64,000 nt of DNA, from contig JAFDVI010000012.1 of assembly GCA_018269055.1 (NCBI GenBank), positions 1-64,000 of the forward strand, given 5' to 3'. A model generated the notes under the pieces. The model was not told the DNA's origin, made no database searches, and saw nothing but the letters and a program-made list of their open reading frames with translations. How positions within the stretch are numbered: position 1 is the first letter of the stretch; each line of letters starts with the position of its first letter. The position numbers and the translations under genes were made by a program. This stretch comes from Acidobacteriota bacterium. GTDB lineage: Bacteria; Acidobacteriota; Blastocatellia; RBC074. Positions 8,635-22,778 of this stretch are shown in pieces.

Positions 8635-9806
8635 GCAACGAACAAGACCAAAAAGACTTTTTTGGGCGCAGAGAATTTATCAAAAGCACTGCGCTGGCCG
8701 GACTAAGCGCGCCGCTTTTGGGCAATGAAGCGCTGGCCGTTCAGCAGTCACTGAAACCGATGGGCAAAGCCCGCCCGGTCGTGATTTCCAGCGCCAACCA
8801 CGCCGTAGGCCCTGACGGCAGCGTGTTTAATGGCGGCCTGGATTGCGTCAGCAAAGCAATGGAAATTCTCAAACGCGGCGGAGACACGCTCGACGCTGTT
8901 GTTGCGGGCGTCAACATCGTCGAAAGCGACCCGCGCGACAACTCCGTCGGCTATGGCGGGTTGCCGAACTCCGAAGGCGATGTCGAGCTTGATTCCTGCT
9001 GTATGCATGGCCCTTCACGCCGAGCCGGTTCCGTTGCCAGCATTCGCCACATCAAAAACCCTGCTTCGGTGGCCAAGCTGGTGCTGGAACGCACTGACCA
9101 CATCATGCTGGTTGGTGAAGGCGCGCTGCGGTTTGCGCTCGCTCACGGTTTCAAAAAGGAAGATTTGCTGACCGAGGATTCGCGCAAAATCTGGCTGAAG
9201 TGGAAAGAAGAAATGAGCGACGATGATACCTTTGGGCCGAGTCCCAAACATCCGCATCCGGCTTCGGCTTCCAGCAAGAAAATTGCCAGCACATTGACAT
9301 CGCCTGCCGACGTGGCGTTTAACAACTGGGCTGCGGACATCATCCGCCGCCGTCCAACTGGAACGATCAACTGCCTGGCCGTGGACGCAAACTCTGACAT
9401 TTCAGGAGTTACGACGACTTCCGGTCTGGCATGGAAGATTCCCGGTCGCGTTGGAGATTCGCCTATCATCGGCGCGGGTTTGTATGTGGATAACGAGGTC
9501 GGCGCGGCGGGCTCCACCGGTCGCGGCGAAGAAAACATTTACATCTGCGGCGGCCACACGATTGTTGAAAACATGCGGCGCGGAATGAATCCAACCGAAG
9601 CGGCAATGGATGTGTTGAAACGCATTTCGCATCGGTACGGCGACAACCTGACTGAACTGGCCAAATTCAGCATCAGTTTTTACGCCGTCAACAAAACCGG
9701 AGAATACGGCGCAGCGACGTTGTGGGCAGGCGGCAAATTCGCCGTTCACGATGGTACTCAGGCAAAGGTTGTGGACGCTGCCTACCTTTACGAAAAGAAA
9801 AAGTGA
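8631..9806 (+). CDS. N4-(beta-N-acetylglucosaminyl)-L-asparaginase-like Ntn hydrolase
   Basis: 391 residues. The N-terminus has a Tat-type signal (RREFIKSTALAGLSAPLLG). The body matches the glycosylasparaginase/isoaspartyl peptidase family: SNEVG-type middle (VVAGVNIVESDP, NSVGYGGLPN), and the autocleavage site before T245 in the GTINCLAVD segment, followed by TTTSGLAWKIPGRVGDSPI and AGSTGRGEENI. T245 would become the N-terminal nucleophile of the beta subunit. Enzymes of this group split the N-glycosidic Asn link in glycopeptides, or isoaspartyl bonds. Its coupling to a secreted aminopeptidase suggests extracellular peptide breakdown. Followed by a strong terminator. Confidence 0.9.
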   Translation: MSNEQDQKDFFGRREFIKSTALAGLSAPLLGNEALAVQQSLKPMGKARPVVISSANHAVGPDGSVFNGGLDCVSKAMEILKRGGDTLDAVVAGVNIVESDPRDNSVGYGGLPNSEGDVELDSCCMHGPSRRAGSVASIRHIKNPASVAKLVLERTDHIMLVGEGALRFALAHGFKKEDLLTEDSRKIWLKWKEEMSDDDTFGPSPKHPHPASASSKKIASTLTSPADVAFNNWAADIIRRRPTGTINCLAVDANSDISGVTTTSGLAWKIPGRVGDSPIIGAGLYVDNEVGAAGSTGRGEENIYICGGHTIVENMRRGMNPTEAAMDVLKRISHRYGDNLTELAKFSISFYAVNKTGEYGAATLWAGGKFAVHDGTQAKVVDAAYLYEKKK

Positions 9807-9825
9807 AGTTCAATCCAGAACGACC

Positions 9826-9863
9826 AAAGCGCGGGAGACTGATTTTTCAGTTCCCGCGCTTTT
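9826..9863. terminator. bidirectional rho-independent terminator
   Basis: Perfect 11-base arms AAAGCGCGGGA (9826-9836) and TCCCGCGCTTT (9852-9862). It sits between two convergent genes (stops at 9806 and 9891) and can serve both. Confidence 0.8.
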
Positions 9864-9890
9864 CGTTTGAATGCAAACAAACCGATCGGC

Positions 9891-11315
<1,425 letters not shown>

Positions 11316-11669
11316 ATCCTTGCGTGCCTCCATGGTGACCGAAGTCAGGTTGACAATGCGTTTTGAAACCTTGATGTGGAAAATTGCGCGTTCTCTTCTG
11401 AGGAATTTTCCAAATCAGCGAAAATTCCCCCTTTTCCCCAACGTTTCATTCTCAAATGCCCATGCAAGTCATATTTGGCAAAAATACTTTGCTTACTATT
11501 ACTTACAGAGTAAAAAATCGTCGGAGACTTGATGAAGTTTTCGTTTTGGCCAGCATGGATTTAACTGCATCCCTACTGCCATTGATGATTTTGGCAATCC
11601 GTATGCCCTGACGATGAAGACAGGAATTTTCTGAAGAGCCTTTGGCTGAATGACAGGAGCGATAGGGAT
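11316..11669. other. intergenic region, nothing recognised
   Basis: About 350 bases between two minus-strand genes. It must hold the promoter of the cytochrome gene, but no clear hexamers, hairpins, RNA gene or repeat stands out. The 11316-11400 part is AT-richer towards its distal end. Confidence 0.4.
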
Positions 11670-12563
11670 TCAATTGATCAAAGCATCGTAAACCGTGCGA
11701 GAAATGTCTGCGATCAGTTTGCTGCTCTGTCGGTCGCTTGCAATGCCTTTCGTCAAAACAACAATCACATACGGTTTGCCGCTTAGCGGATATACGATGC
11801 CGGCATCGTGTTTATGTTTGGTGATTTCTCCTGTCTTGTGAGCGACTTTTGTGGCGGTTGGCAAACCCGCCGGAATCCCCTCGTTGAAATGCTGAGCCGA
11901 CAAAATCTCTACCATCTTTTCGCAGGATTTTTTGCTGCGGAATTTATTTTCAGCGATCAATTTCAACAACAACATCAGGTCGTAGGCTGTCGTCATGTTA
12001 TTTTTTCCAGCCTGAAACGCCTTGGTATCTTCCACACCGCGCAGCACGCGAATGTCATTTGCGCCAAGTTCAGTCATCAGCTTCATAACGTTTTCCGGCC
12101 CAACACGTTCGATCAGAATGTTGGTTGCCAGATTGCTGCTCCAGGTGATCATGTGCTCCATCAAATCCCGAACGGTCATTTTCTGACCAAGACGGTTGTA
12201 AACCTCTTCATCGCTGTCATCGCTTTTGTTCAAGCGAAACTCGCTGCCGTCAACGATGCTGTAAAACTTGTTTTTGACTTCAAGCGGGTCGGTCAAACGA
12301 AGCTTCTTTTCTTCCACCAGCCGAAAAATTTCCATCATCACCGGCAGCTTCATTGTGCTGGCCGCATGCATATTGACACGCTCGTTGATCAAAAGAGTCT
12401 TTTTCGTCTGAAGGTCATACACCGCAACACCAACGACTTCCGCGCCACTGGCCGCAATTATTTTTTCGACTTGCGCTTTGGCCGGGTCGAGCTTCAATTG
12501 GGCAGAAGCCATAGAAAACGAAGCAGTTAAAAGCAAAAAAGCAGCAAAGATCGTTCGGTTCAT
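11670..12563 (-). CDS. class A beta-lactamase-like serine hydrolase
   Basis: 297 residues from the ATG at 12563, which has GGGGG five to six bases upstream; the frame extends to 12614 but the signal peptide ([21 protein letters not shown]) begins here. Class A landmarks: S69-T-M-K72, the S142-S-N144 triad, RGVED with E178 in the omega-loop position, and K243-T-G245. Domain length is normal. Homologues include true beta-lactamases and penicillin-binding-like or esterase-type hydrolases, and the RGVED loop instead of the ExxLN form makes antibiotic hydrolysis uncertain. Expected in the periplasm. Stands alone. Confidence 0.85.
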   Translation of the reverse strand: MNRTIFAAFLLLTASFSMASAQLKLDPAKAQVEKIIAASGAEVVGVAVYDLQTKKTLLINERVNMHAASTMKLPVMMEIFRLVEEKKLRLTDPLEVKNKFYSIVDGSEFRLNKSDDSDEEVYNRLGQKMTVRDLMEHMITWSSNLATNILIERVGPENVMKLMTELGANDIRVLRGVEDTKAFQAGKNNMTTAYDLMLLLKLIAENKFRSKKSCEKMVEILSAQHFNEGIPAGLPTATKVAHKTGEITKHKHDAGIVYPLSGKPYVIVVLTKGIASDRQSSKLIADISRTVYDALIN

Positions 12564-12803
12564 TTTTCCCCCGTGAAGACCCAAAAGTGATGACTTGCAA
12601 AGTTCTGCGCCCAAGGATTAAAAAGTTGCCGCTGAAAAGCAACCGCGATTTGGATTTGGCAATCAGAAGCGTTCTCAAAATTAATAAGCGCCACTCTCTC
12701 CGCGCACGATTCGCCATCGTTCCCCAGAATTTGATCGGCGAGCTTCAAAATTGAACCCTTCATATAGATGGCTTTGGCCCATCCTCCACAGGAGCACGAT
12801 TCA

Positions 12804-14516
<1,713 letters not shown>

Positions 14517-14556
14517 GCCGGGTACGCATACCTTCCCGATAGCTTTTGATTCATCG

Positions 14557-14600
14557 AAGCCGCGAAGCCTATCTTTTAAGATGGCTTCGCGGCTTTTCCA
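14557..14600 (+). terminator. rho-independent terminator after NHL gene
   Basis: Perfect 13-base arms at 14557-14569 and 14583-14595 (AAGCCGCGAAGCC and its complement), loop of 13, then TTT. It separates the NHL gene from hutU and argues against a hutU start upstream of 14600. Confidence 0.8.
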
Positions 14601-14640
14601 TCTTGACGGTGCCCCGCACTTGCCGCAATCTGGGCTTGCC

Positions 14641-16293
14641 ATGAACACTCCAAGAATTATCAAAGCACCAAGAGGAAATCAGATTCGTTGCAAAGGCTGG
14701 ACGCAGGAAGCCGCCCTTAGAATGTTGATGAACAACCTGGACCCGGAGGTCGCCGAACGTCCCGACGACCTGGTTGTGTATGGCGGAACCGGCAAGGCTG
14801 CGCGGAATTGGGAGGCATTCGATGCCATTGTCCGCAGCCTGCAATCGCTGGAAAACGATGAAACACTGCTTGTGCAATCCGGTAAGCCGGTTGGCATTTT
14901 TCGCACGCACGAAGACGCGCCAAGAGTGTTGATCGCCAACTCCAATCTGGTCGGCAGATGGTCAAACTGGGATGAGTTTCACGCGCTGGAAAAACTTGGA
15001 TTGACGATGTACGGCCAAATGACCGCTGGTTCGTGGATTTACATCGGCAGCCAGGGAATCATTCAAGGCACATTTGAAACCTTCGCCGCTCTTGCCGATA
15101 AGCATTTCGGCGGTTCGCTGACGAACAAACTGGTGGTTTCAGGCGGGATGGGCGGAATGGGCGGCGCGCAACCGTTGGCGGCAACGATGAACGGCGCAAA
15201 CTTTCTGGGCATTGATGTTGACCCGGAACGAATTCGAAAGCGCATTGCCACGGGGTATTGCGATGAAATCGCCTTCAGCTTGCACGAAGCGATGACCTTC
15301 ATTGCCGCCGCGCGTAAAAGCGGCCACGTGGTTTCTGTTGGACTGGTCGGCAATTGCGCCGATGTATTGCCGGAACTGGCGAAACGCGGAATCGTGCCCG
15401 ATGTGTTGACCGATCAAACCAGCGCGCATGATGCGTTGAATGGATACGTGCCAAATGGAATGACGCTGGATGAAGCAATGGAACTTCGCCGCGATAAACC
15501 GGAAGCGTACGTCAAACATTCCATGGAAGCGATGGCCGAGCACGTTGACGCCATGTTGAAATTGAAGCGAATGGGTGCGGTGACATTTGATTACGGAAAT
15601 AACATTCGCGAGCAAGCCAAACTGGCTGGAATCGCTGACGCGTTTGAGATTCCGGGCTTTGTGCCGGAATACATTCGCCCGCTGTTTTGCGAAGGCCGAG
15701 GTCCATATCGCTGGGTAGCGCTTTCCGGCAATCCTGATGACATCCGCAAAACGGATGACCTGGCGCAGGAGCTTTTTCCCGATGACCCGGTTTTGGATCG
15801 CTGGTTGAGATTGGCGCGTGAGAAAGTGCAGTTTCAGGGTTTGCCCGCGCGCGTTTGCTGGTTGGGGTATGGCGACCGCGCGGAATTCGGCGTGGCGATG
15901 AATGAAATGGTGAAGAAAGGCCAACTTGACGCGCCGATTGTCATTGGCCGAGATCACCTGGACACAGGCTCCGTCGCCTCGCCGTATCGCGAAACCGAGG
16001 CGATGCTGGATGGGTCGGACGCCATCGCGGATTGGCCTCTGCTGAATGCATTGGTCAATACCGCCGCCGGAGCTTCCTGGGTTTCCGTTCACAACGGCGG
16101 CGGCGTCGGCATTGGCTATTCGCTGCACGCAGGAATGGTTGTCGTTGCCGATGGAACCGATGCGGCGTCACGACGTTTGCAACGCGTGCTGACGACCGAT
16201 CCGGGAATGGGCATCATCCGACACGTTGACGCCGGTTATGAAAAAGCCATCGAAGAAGCGCGCGAACACAACGTCACGATTCCGATGCAATAG
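14641..16293 (+). CDS. hutU: urocanate hydratase (urocanase)
   Basis: 550 residues from the ATG at 14641; the frame is open from 14443, but that part overlaps the NHL gene and its terminator, and urocanase homology begins at [15 protein letters not shown]. Clear family blocks are [45 protein letters not shown], the NAD-binding [11 protein letters not shown] and [12 protein letters not shown]. The enzyme adds water to urocanate to give imidazolone propionate, using NAD+ as electrophile, in the cytoplasm. It is the second step of histidine breakdown; hutG and hutI follow. The hutH gene for the first step is not in this window. Confidence 0.96.
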   Translation: MNTPRIIKAPRGNQIRCKGWTQEAALRMLMNNLDPEVAERPDDLVVYGGTGKAARNWEAFDAIVRSLQSLENDETLLVQSGKPVGIFRTHEDAPRVLIANSNLVGRWSNWDEFHALEKLGLTMYGQMTAGSWIYIGSQGIIQGTFETFAALADKHFGGSLTNKLVVSGGMGGMGGAQPLAATMNGANFLGIDVDPERIRKRIATGYCDEIAFSLHEAMTFIAAARKSGHVVSVGLVGNCADVLPELAKRGIVPDVLTDQTSAHDALNGYVPNGMTLDEAMELRRDKPEAYVKHSMEAMAEHVDAMLKLKRMGAVTFDYGNNIREQAKLAGIADAFEIPGFVPEYIRPLFCEGRGPYRWVALSGNPDDIRKTDDLAQELFPDDPVLDRWLRLAREKVQFQGLPARVCWLGYGDRAEFGVAMNEMVKKGQLDAPIVIGRDHLDTGSVASPYRETEAMLDGSDAIADWPLLNALVNTAAGASWVSVHNGGGVGIGYSLHAGMVVVADGTDAASRRLQRVLTTDPGMGIIRHVDAGYEKAIEEAREHNVTIPMQ

Positions 16294-16304
16294 TTTTGTT
16301 TATC

Positions 16305-16382
16305 CACGAAGGAACACGAAGATGCACGAGGACAGAGCAAGACTGTTTCTGTCTTCGTGTTTTATTCGTGCATCTTCGTGGG
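16305..16382. repeat. inverted repeat between hutU and hutG
   Basis: Arms CCACGAAGGAACACGAAGAT... and the matching ...ATTCGTGCATCTTCGTGGG form a long imperfect palindrome. It is built from short CACGAAG-type units. Probably a REP-like extragenic element; it could fold in the hutU-hutG mRNA. Confidence 0.6.
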
Positions 16383-16400
16383 TGAAAACCAGGAGGGGAA

Positions 16401-17342
16401 ATGAACACAGACACGGGGCCATTATTCAACGATCCGAACTGGCGGCGAGCCAGCGTCTGGCTGGACGGTGAGCATTACGCGGAAACACTGGGCACGCTGG
16501 CGGTCTTGGGCGCGCCAGTGCGGCTCGGTTCAATTACGCCTGGGCGATGCGATCTGGCGCCTGACGCCATTCGCCTGATCCTGAAAAAGTTCAGTTGTTT
16601 CGATATTGAAAGCGCCTCCGATTTACGCTGGCTGAAAGCGCACGACGCGGGAAACATGGATTTTTCCTACGCCACACTGGTTGAAGTGTTTGAGCCTCTC
16701 AGCAAAGCCCTTCAAAACTGCCTGGAAAATGCCGACGCGGTCGTCATGCTTGGCGGCGACAACGGCATTACGCGGCCAGGAGTTCACGGACTGGGTCTGC
16801 CGCTGGAAGATTGTGGCTTGCTGACTTTCGATGCGCATTTCGACCTGCGCGATTTGGATCAGGGATTGACCAACGGCAATCCGGTGCGCGCGTTGCTGAA
16901 TGACGGTTTGCCCGGAGAAAACATCGTGCAAATCGGAATTCAGGGCTTTGCCAATTCCGGCGCGTACGCGGAATTTGCGCACGATGTCGGCATTTCGGTC
17001 GTCACGATGGGCCAGGTTCGTAGTCGCGATTTTGAGACGCTGGTCGCTGGCGCGCTGGCGCACCTGTCCGAACGGGTCAAAGCCATTTACGTTGATTTCG
17101 ACATTGACGTGCTGGATCGCATTTACGCGCCAGCGTGTCCGGGTTCGCGTCCTGGAGGATTGACTCCCTGGGAATTGAAGCGCGCGGCTTTTTTGTGCGG
17201 CCAGCATCGTAAAGTCCGGGCAATTGATCTGGTCGAAATTGATCCTGAAAACGACATCGCCGATGCAACCGTGATGTCTGCGGCATCGGTACTGCTGTCA
17301 TTTGCCGCCGGAATGGTCACGCGTTTGAGGAAGAAGTCTTGA
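16401..17342 (+). CDS. hutG: arginase-family hydrolase, probable formimidoylglutamase
   Basis: 313 residues, with AGGAGGGGAA just before the ATG. Ureohydrolase metal ligands are seen in D144-A-H146-F-D148 and D232-F-D234-I-D236. The first motif, normally GGDH, reads GGDNG, so one manganese ligand is Asn instead of His; other histidine-pathway members of the family vary here too. The position between hutU and hutI (TTGA overlap with hutI at 17339-17342) supports hydrolysis of N-formimidoyl-glutamate to glutamate and formamide. Agmatinase-type activity cannot be excluded from sequence alone. Confidence 0.82.
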   Translation: MNTDTGPLFNDPNWRRASVWLDGEHYAETLGTLAVLGAPVRLGSITPGRCDLAPDAIRLILKKFSCFDIESASDLRWLKAHDAGNMDFSYATLVEVFEPLSKALQNCLENADAVVMLGGDNGITRPGVHGLGLPLEDCGLLTFDAHFDLRDLDQGLTNGNPVRALLNDGLPGENIVQIGIQGFANSGAYAEFAHDVGISVVTMGQVRSRDFETLVAGALAHLSERVKAIYVDFDIDVLDRIYAPACPGSRPGGLTPWELKRAAFLCGQHRKVRAIDLVEIDPENDIADATVMSAASVLLSFAAGMVTRLRKKS

Positions 17343-18592
17343 GCCGTTCGCTCGCCATCATCAATTGTTCGCAACTCATCACGCTGGCCGGGCCTCAACG
17401 TCCGCGCACGGGGTTGGAACTTCGTGAACTTTCCGTCCTCAATAATGGCGCACTGTTCATTTGCGATGGGAGCATTCAGAAAACCGGCGCGCTGGAAGAA
17501 ATCGAAGCTCTCATCACAGCCGACTGCGAAGTCCTAGATGCCGACCGGCGAATCGTCCTGCCCGGTTTTGTGGATGCGCATACGCACCCGGTATTTGCCG
17601 GGAACCGCGCGGACGAATTCGAGATGCGCGCCAGCGGCGCAACTTATGAACAGATTTCATTGGCAGGTGGCGGTATCCGTTCGACGGTCAAAAAAACACG
17701 CATCGCGACTGAGGCCGAGTTGGTTGAAGCCGGAAAGCAATACGCCAACTGGTTTCTGCGCTGCGGCACAACGACGGTTGAAGCCAAGTCGGGTTACGGG
17801 CTAACCACCGAAGATGAACTGAAAATACTGCGCGCCATTCGGCAGTTGAATCAAGAGATACCGCTTCGTTACGTGCCAACGTTTCTCGGCGCACACGTCG
17901 TTCCCGACGAGTTCAAAGGTAATCGTTCGGCGTATGTAGACTTGATCGTCAAGGAAATGCTGCCGCGCGTGGCCAAAGATAAACTGGCCGAATTCTGCGA
18001 CGTGTTTTGTGAACAAGGAGCGTTTACCGTCGAAGAATCACGGCGAATTTTGACGGCGGCAAAGCAATTGGGCTTGAAGTTACGGGTTCACGCGGATCAG
18101 TTATCACGCAGCGGAGGTTCGACATTGGCCGCCGAACTTGGCGCAGTAACAGCGGATCATTTAGAACAGACTGACCGCGAGGGAATTTCAAATTTGAAAT
18201 CCGGCAGCGTGCAACCAGTTCTGCTTCCCTGCTCAGTATTGATGATTGGCTCTCAGCGCTACGCCGACGCGCGAGCGATGATTGAAGCCGGATTGGCGGT
18301 CGTCATCGCCACGGATTTCAATCCCGGTTCTTCGCCGGTCGCTTCCATGCTTCTGGCGCTAACCTTGGCTTCGACGCAAATGAAGATGACGACCGCCGAA
18401 GCAATCTCCGCCGCGACGATCAATGCCGCTTACAGCTTGGGCAAAGGAAGTAAAATTGGCTCGCTGGAGCCGGGTAAGCGAGCCGACTTCGTCATTTACG
18501 ATTGTGGCGATTATCGCGAACTGGCGTACTTTGCAGGGCTGGAGCATACGAAAACAGTCTTTGTGGACGGCGAAATGGCTTATGAGTGTTGA
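17339..18592 (+). CDS. hutI: imidazolonepropionase
   Basis: 417 residues starting at a TTG that overlaps the hutG stop codon, so translation is coupled. The amidohydrolase metal site is visible in the [11 protein letters not shown] motif, with [45 protein letters not shown] and [10 protein letters not shown] in the usual order. It opens the imidazolone ring to give N-formimidoyl-glutamate, the substrate of the gene before it. Its last 13 bases overlap the convergent ABC ATPase gene. Confidence 0.96.
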   Translation: MSRSLAIINCSQLITLAGPQRPRTGLELRELSVLNNGALFICDGSIQKTGALEEIEALITADCEVLDADRRIVLPGFVDAHTHPVFAGNRADEFEMRASGATYEQISLAGGGIRSTVKKTRIATEAELVEAGKQYANWFLRCGTTTVEAKSGYGLTTEDELKILRAIRQLNQEIPLRYVPTFLGAHVVPDEFKGNRSAYVDLIVKEMLPRVAKDKLAEFCDVFCEQGAFTVEESRRILTAAKQLGLKLRVHADQLSRSGGSTLAAELGAVTADHLEQTDREGISNLKSGSVQPVLLPCSVLMIGSQRYADARAMIEAGLAVVIATDFNPGSSPVASMLLALTLASTQMKMTTAEAISAATINAAYSLGKGSKIGSLEPGKRADFVIYDCGDYRELAYFAGLEHTKTVFVDGEMAYEC

Positions 18593-19278
18593 ACTGATTC
18601 TTCAACCATTCTTCCATCCAGCATGTCAATTTTGCGGTTCGCCAAGTGAATAAATCGGGAATCGTGTGTGACCAGGCAAACCGTGGTCCCGGAGGCATGA
18701 AGCTGCCTGAGAAGGTTCATCACAACTTCACCGCTCGCCGAATCCAGATTTCCGGTCGGTTCATCCGCCAGCAACACTGTCGGGTTCCCAACAATGGCGC
18801 GGGCGATAGAAACCAGTTGTTGATGGCCGCCGGAAAGTTGGGTCGGACGTTGACGTGCGCGGTCGGCCAACCCGACTCGATCAAGTACTTTCATCACACG
18901 GTCTTTTCGTTCCGACGAACTGATTTTGCCGTAACTCAGCGGTTGTTCGATGTTTTCGTACACCGACATATCCCCGATCAAATTGAAGTTCTGAAACACA
19001 AAACCGATGTCCTGATTGCGAATGCGCGCCCGGTCACTGAGTTTGAGTCCCTGAACCGGTTGGCCATTGAAGCTGTAAACGCCGGAGGTAGGCGAATCCA
19101 ACAATCCCATAATCGCCAGCAACGTGGATTTGCCACAACCGGAAGGGCCAAAAATCACTACGAATTCGCCCCGGTTGATTGTCAGGTCAATTCCATTCAA
19201 AACAGGAGTTTCGACTTTACCGTTGCGGAAAACTTTGGTCAGGTCTTCCATCAGCACCAGCGGAAGATCATACGTCAT
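18580..19278 (-). CDS. ABC transporter ATP-binding protein (LolD/MacB type)
   Basis: 232 residues. Walker A GPSGCGKS at 44-51, Q-loop VFQNFNL, signature [10 protein letters not shown] at about 148, Walker [13 protein letters not shown], switch His in LVTH. The signature has His where most of this family has Gln, and Leu-Val where Arg-Val is usual. The LolD/MacB/FtsE-type ATPases pair with FtsX-like permeases for lipoprotein, drug or peptide export or for cell-wall control. No permease or adaptor lies next to it: it is convergent with hutI and divergent from the glucosidase gene, so its partner is elsewhere. Confidence 0.88.
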   Translation of the reverse strand: MTYDLPLVLMEDLTKVFRNGKVETPVLNGIDLTINRGEFVVIFGPSGCGKSTLLAIMGLLDSPTSGVYSFNGQPVQGLKLSDRARIRNQDIGFVFQNFNLIGDMSVYENIEQPLSYGKISSSERKDRVMKVLDRVGLADRARQRPTQLSGGHQQLVSIARAIVGNPTVLLADEPTGNLDSASGEVVMNLLRQLHASGTTVCLVTHDSRFIHLANRKIDMLDGRMVEESVQHS

Positions 19279-19442
19279 AGCTCGTTCCTCAAAGGTTCTG
19301 TACTGCCTGGAGTTGTTTCGTTGTTAAGAGGTCGCCTAAGCATACGTCACAAACCAAACTCCGGTTCTCAGCTTTTCAAACTGTGCGAAAAGCAACAATT
19401 TCGTTGCGCCGGATTTTCATGCTGGGTAAGCTGCCCAAAGTT

Positions 19443-22202
19443 ATGACACAAGAAGAACAAAGACTGGAAGAAACGCGGTTGCGCACCAAGTATTGGAAAC
19501 GCTGGGGGCCGTATCTCAGCGAACGCGCCTGGGGAACCGTGCGCGAAGATTATTCCGCCAACGGAACGGCTTGGGATTACTTTCCTCACGATCAGGCAAG
19601 GTCAAAAGCGTATCGCTGGGGCGAAGACGGCATTGCAGGAATCTGCGATCGCCATCAACTGATCTGCTTTGCACTGGCGATGTGGAACGGTCACGACCCT
19701 TTCTTGAAAGAGAGGCTGTTCGGATTGACTGGCCCGCAGGGAAATCACGGCGAAGATGTGAAGGAGTATTACTTTTATCTGGATTCAACTCCGACGCATT
19801 CGTACATGAAGTTTCTCTACAAATACCCACAGGCTCCCTATCCTTACGAAGAACTGGTCGAGGAATCGTTGCAGCGTGGCCGGCGTTTGCCGGAATATGA
19901 ATTGTTCGACACAGGCGTGTTTGATCAAAACCGATATTTCGATGTTTTCGTGGAATATGCCAAAGCAGACGTGGAAGACATCCTGATTCGCATTACAGCG
20001 ATCAATCGCGCATCCGGAATTGCCGGACTCGATTTGCTGCCGACCATCTGGTTTCGTAACACCTGGATTTGGGGAGAAGATATACGCAAACCCAAATTGC
20101 GCCGCGACGAACATTCCGATACTTTTGCGCCTCAAGCCTCAGTGATCCGACTCCGTCATTTCGATTTACCACTGCGTTGGCTGCTATGCGCGCATTTGCC
20201 CGAAAGCGCGCCGGAGCTTCTGTTTACCGAAAACGAAACCAACTTCCGAAAGCTTTACGGCGGAGACAACGAAGCAGCCAATGGAACGTTTTATGCCAAA
20301 GACGGCATCAATGATTTTGTCGTCAATGGAATTCGTGATGCTGTCAATCCGCAAATGACCGGAACCAAAGCCTCCGCCCGATATCACTTCAACCTGCAGC
20401 CGGGTGAAGCAGTAACCATCAAACTTCGCCTGACAACAGAAGAACCCAAGCTGGAAATGCTGGGCAAGCAATTCGATGATATTTTCGAGACTCGAAAAAG
20501 TGAAGCGGATGAGTTTTACGACCAGTTACAACCAGCAGGTTTAAGCGAGGACTTGAAAAACGTCCAGCGCCAAGCCTTTGCCGGAATGCTGTGGAGCAAA
20601 CAGTATTATTTTTACGATGTGCGGCGTTGGTTGCGCGGTGATCCCGCTATGCCAGAACCGCCCAAAGAGCGATTGACTGGACGAAACAGCAATTGGCAAC
20701 ACCTTTACAACGAAGACATCATCTCCATGCCGGACAAATGGGAATATCCCTGGTACGCGGCATGGGACCTGGCCTTTCACTGCATTCCGTTGGCATTGAT
20801 TGATCCGGATTTTGCCAAAGACCAACTGCTGTTGATGCTGCGCGAATGGTATATGCATCCGAACGGACAAGTTCCGGCCTACGAATGGGCTTTCGGCGAT
20901 GTAAACCCTCCCGTTCATGCCTGGGCCGCCTGGCGGGTTTACAAAATCGAACATCGCCATCACGGAAAAACTGACCGCGGCTTTTTGGAGCGTGTTTTTC
21001 ATAAACTGCTGCTCAATTTCACCTGGTGGGTCAACCGCAAAGACACCGAAGGCAACAACATCTTCGAGGGCGGCTTCCTGGGGCTGGACAACATCGGCGT
21101 CTTTGACCGCAGCGCCAAACTGCCAACTGGCGGCAGCATTGAACAATCCGACGCGACCAGTTGGATGGGAATGTATTGCCTGAATTTGATGGTCATCGCG
21201 CTGGAACTGGCCAAGGAAAATCCGGCGTACGAAGACGTGGCGTCAAAATTCCTGGAGCACTTTGTTTACATTTCGCGGGCAATGAACGACATCGCTGGCG
21301 AAGGCATTGAATTATGGGATCGGCGCGATGGATTCTTTTACGACGTGCTGAATCTTCCCAACGGCCAGAACCTGCGGATGCGCGTTCGTTCAATGGTTGG
21401 GCTGATTCCGCTTTTTGCCGTGGAAACGCTGGATTCCGAGGTGATTGATCACTTGCCGGGATTCAAACGCAGGCTCCAATGGTTCATCACTAATTTGCCG
21501 GAATTCGGTGATCACATTGAAACCATGACCACTCCGACCGGCGTGCAGCGGTTTTTATCACTGGTCAACCGCCCTCGTTTGAGAGCCATTTTGAAAGTTA
21601 TGTTAGACGAAAACGAGTTTCTTTCGCCTTTTGGAATTCGCTCCTTGTCGCGGTTTCATCGCGACCATCCCTATCGAATGATTGTCGGCGACGAAGAGCA
21701 CCGCGTTGATTACGAACCGGGCGAATCCCAACTGGGTTTGTTCGGCGGGAACTCCAACTGGCGCGGCCCAATCTGGTTTCCCGTCAATTTTTTGATCATC
21801 GAATCCCTGCAGCGCTTTCACCACTTTTTCACCAGCGACCTGGATCACGATGATTTTCTGGTTGAGTGCCCAACCAATTCCGGGCAGAAGATGAATTTGT
21901 GGGATGTCAGCCTTGAACTCTCACGCCGCCTGATTTCGATCTTCCAACGCGACGCCAATGGTCGCCGGTCTGTTTACGGCTCTGCCACCAAGTTTCAGCA
22001 GGATGAACACTGGCGAAACTTGATTCTCTTTTACGAGTACTTTCATGGAGACAATGGTTCCGGCTTGGGTGCAAGTCATCAAACCGGTTGGACGGGCTTG
22101 GTCGCCAAACTCATCCAACAGGTTTACGTCGAACAGCGTACCAAACCAACAGCGCTGCTCGATCCAAAACAGATTCAGCCCCTTGGAAATGATCCCAAGT
22201 GA
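19443..22202 (+). CDS. glucosidase of the MGH1/GH63-like family
   Basis: About 919 residues from the ATG at 19443. The frame starts at 19383, and an ATG at 19419 is also possible; there is no strong ribosome binding site, so the start is uncertain. The N-terminal part has [15 protein letters not shown] and [13 protein letters not shown]; the (alpha/alpha)6 barrel has [53 protein letters not shown] and [17 protein letters not shown], which are the family's conserved acidic and aromatic blocks. Such enzymes remove glucose or related sugars from oligosaccharides; no signal peptide is seen, so it is probably cytoplasmic. Its stop directly abuts the stop of the next, convergent gene. Confidence 0.85.
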   Translation: MTQEEQRLEETRLRTKYWKRWGPYLSERAWGTVREDYSANGTAWDYFPHDQARSKAYRWGEDGIAGICDRHQLICFALAMWNGHDPFLKERLFGLTGPQGNHGEDVKEYYFYLDSTPTHSYMKFLYKYPQAPYPYEELVEESLQRGRRLPEYELFDTGVFDQNRYFDVFVEYAKADVEDILIRITAINRASGIAGLDLLPTIWFRNTWIWGEDIRKPKLRRDEHSDTFAPQASVIRLRHFDLPLRWLLCAHLPESAPELLFTENETNFRKLYGGDNEAANGTFYAKDGINDFVVNGIRDAVNPQMTGTKASARYHFNLQPGEAVTIKLRLTTEEPKLEMLGKQFDDIFETRKSEADEFYDQLQPAGLSEDLKNVQRQAFAGMLWSKQYYFYDVRRWLRGDPAMPEPPKERLTGRNSNWQHLYNEDIISMPDKWEYPWYAAWDLAFHCIPLALIDPDFAKDQLLLMLREWYMHPNGQVPAYEWAFGDVNPPVHAWAAWRVYKIEHRHHGKTDRGFLERVFHKLLLNFTWWVNRKDTEGNNIFEGGFLGLDNIGVFDRSAKLPTGGSIEQSDATSWMGMYCLNLMVIALELAKENPAYEDVASKFLEHFVYISRAMNDIAGEGIELWDRRDGFFYDVLNLPNGQNLRMRVRSMVGLIPLFAVETLDSEVIDHLPGFKRRLQWFITNLPEFGDHIETMTTPTGVQRFLSLVNRPRLRAILKVMLDENEFLSPFGIRSLSRFHRDHPYRMIVGDEEHRVDYEPGESQLGLFGGNSNWRGPIWFPVNFLIIESLQRFHHFFTSDLDHDDFLVECPTNSGQKMNLWDVSLELSRRLISIFQRDANGRRSVYGSATKFQQDEHWRNLILFYEYFHGDNGSGLGASHQTGWTGLVAKLIQQVYVEQRTKPTALLDPKQIQPLGNDPK

Positions 22203-22571
22203 TTAGCTGTCCCCTTTCGCGGCAAGATTCTGAATCACAGCAGTTTTCAAAGTTGCGCTTTTCAGTGCCAGGTGGGACTCATGCCAAACAGCGCGCCCAT
22301 CTTTTACCAGAATGGCTTGAGGAGATTCATGCCGCACACGTAACAAACGAGCCAGTTCGTTGCTGGCTTCGCGTGCAGTTTGAACAACAATTACGCAATG
22401 GTGAACCGCAGAGCTTTCCGGCAATTCCAGGTACCGCTCAAATTCAGCAAACGCTCGCTGGCTGATGCCGCAGGAATTACTGTGTTTGAAAAATAATACT
22501 GGCTGTTGATGGCTCAGGTTTAATGCCTCAATCAACGTGGATGGCGAAGGCAACTGTTCAAACTTCGTCAT
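22203..22571 (-). CDS. ytxJ: YtxJ-type monothiol bacilliredoxin
   Basis: 122 residues with a thioredoxin-like fold. The active site reads FFKHSNSCGIS with a single Cys at position 34, the monothiol form typical of YtxJ (BrxC) proteins. The rest (AFAEFERYL, VRHESPQAILVKDG with the cis-Pro, VWHESH) agrees with the family. Proteins of this group reduce bacillithiolated proteins in Firmicutes; homologues exist in other phyla. Whether this organism makes bacillithiol cannot be told here. Stop codons of this gene and the glucosidase are directly adjacent, end to end. Confidence 0.85.
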   Translation of the reverse strand: MTKFEQLPSPSTLIEALNLSHQQPVLFFKHSNSCGISQRAFAEFERYLELPESSAVHHCVIVVQTAREASNELARLLRVRHESPQAILVKDGRAVWHESHLALKSATLKTAVIQNLAAKGDS

Positions 22572-22672
22572 TTATCGTGAATGCTCCCGGAAGAAATTTG
22601 TCGTATTCGTGAAAGACAGAAATATCATCTTCAAACTGGATGGCGCAACTCTGCCGCTCCATCTGGAAACAT

Positions 22673-22706
22673 AAAAAAGGCTGCCGGTGTTCAAAAGCCG
22701 GCAGCC
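22673..22706 (-). terminator. rho-independent terminator of the SdrD-type gene
   Basis: Perfect arms GGCTGCCGG (22679-22687) and CCGGCAGCC (22698-22706) next to an A-run at 22673-22678, which reads as a U-run on the minus-strand transcript. It lies about 75 bases after the stop of the gene at 22779. Confidence 0.85.
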
Positions 22707-22778
22707 TCAAAGTGCAGCGATTTTCAGCGAAATTGCACGCCTTTCATCTCTGATTCATCAGCGCGCAAACTTTGTGCA

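Noticed and set aside
22203..22571. Proof of bacillithiol use from YtxJ
   Set aside because: Homologues occur in phyla without known bacillithiol, and no biosynthesis gene is in the window.
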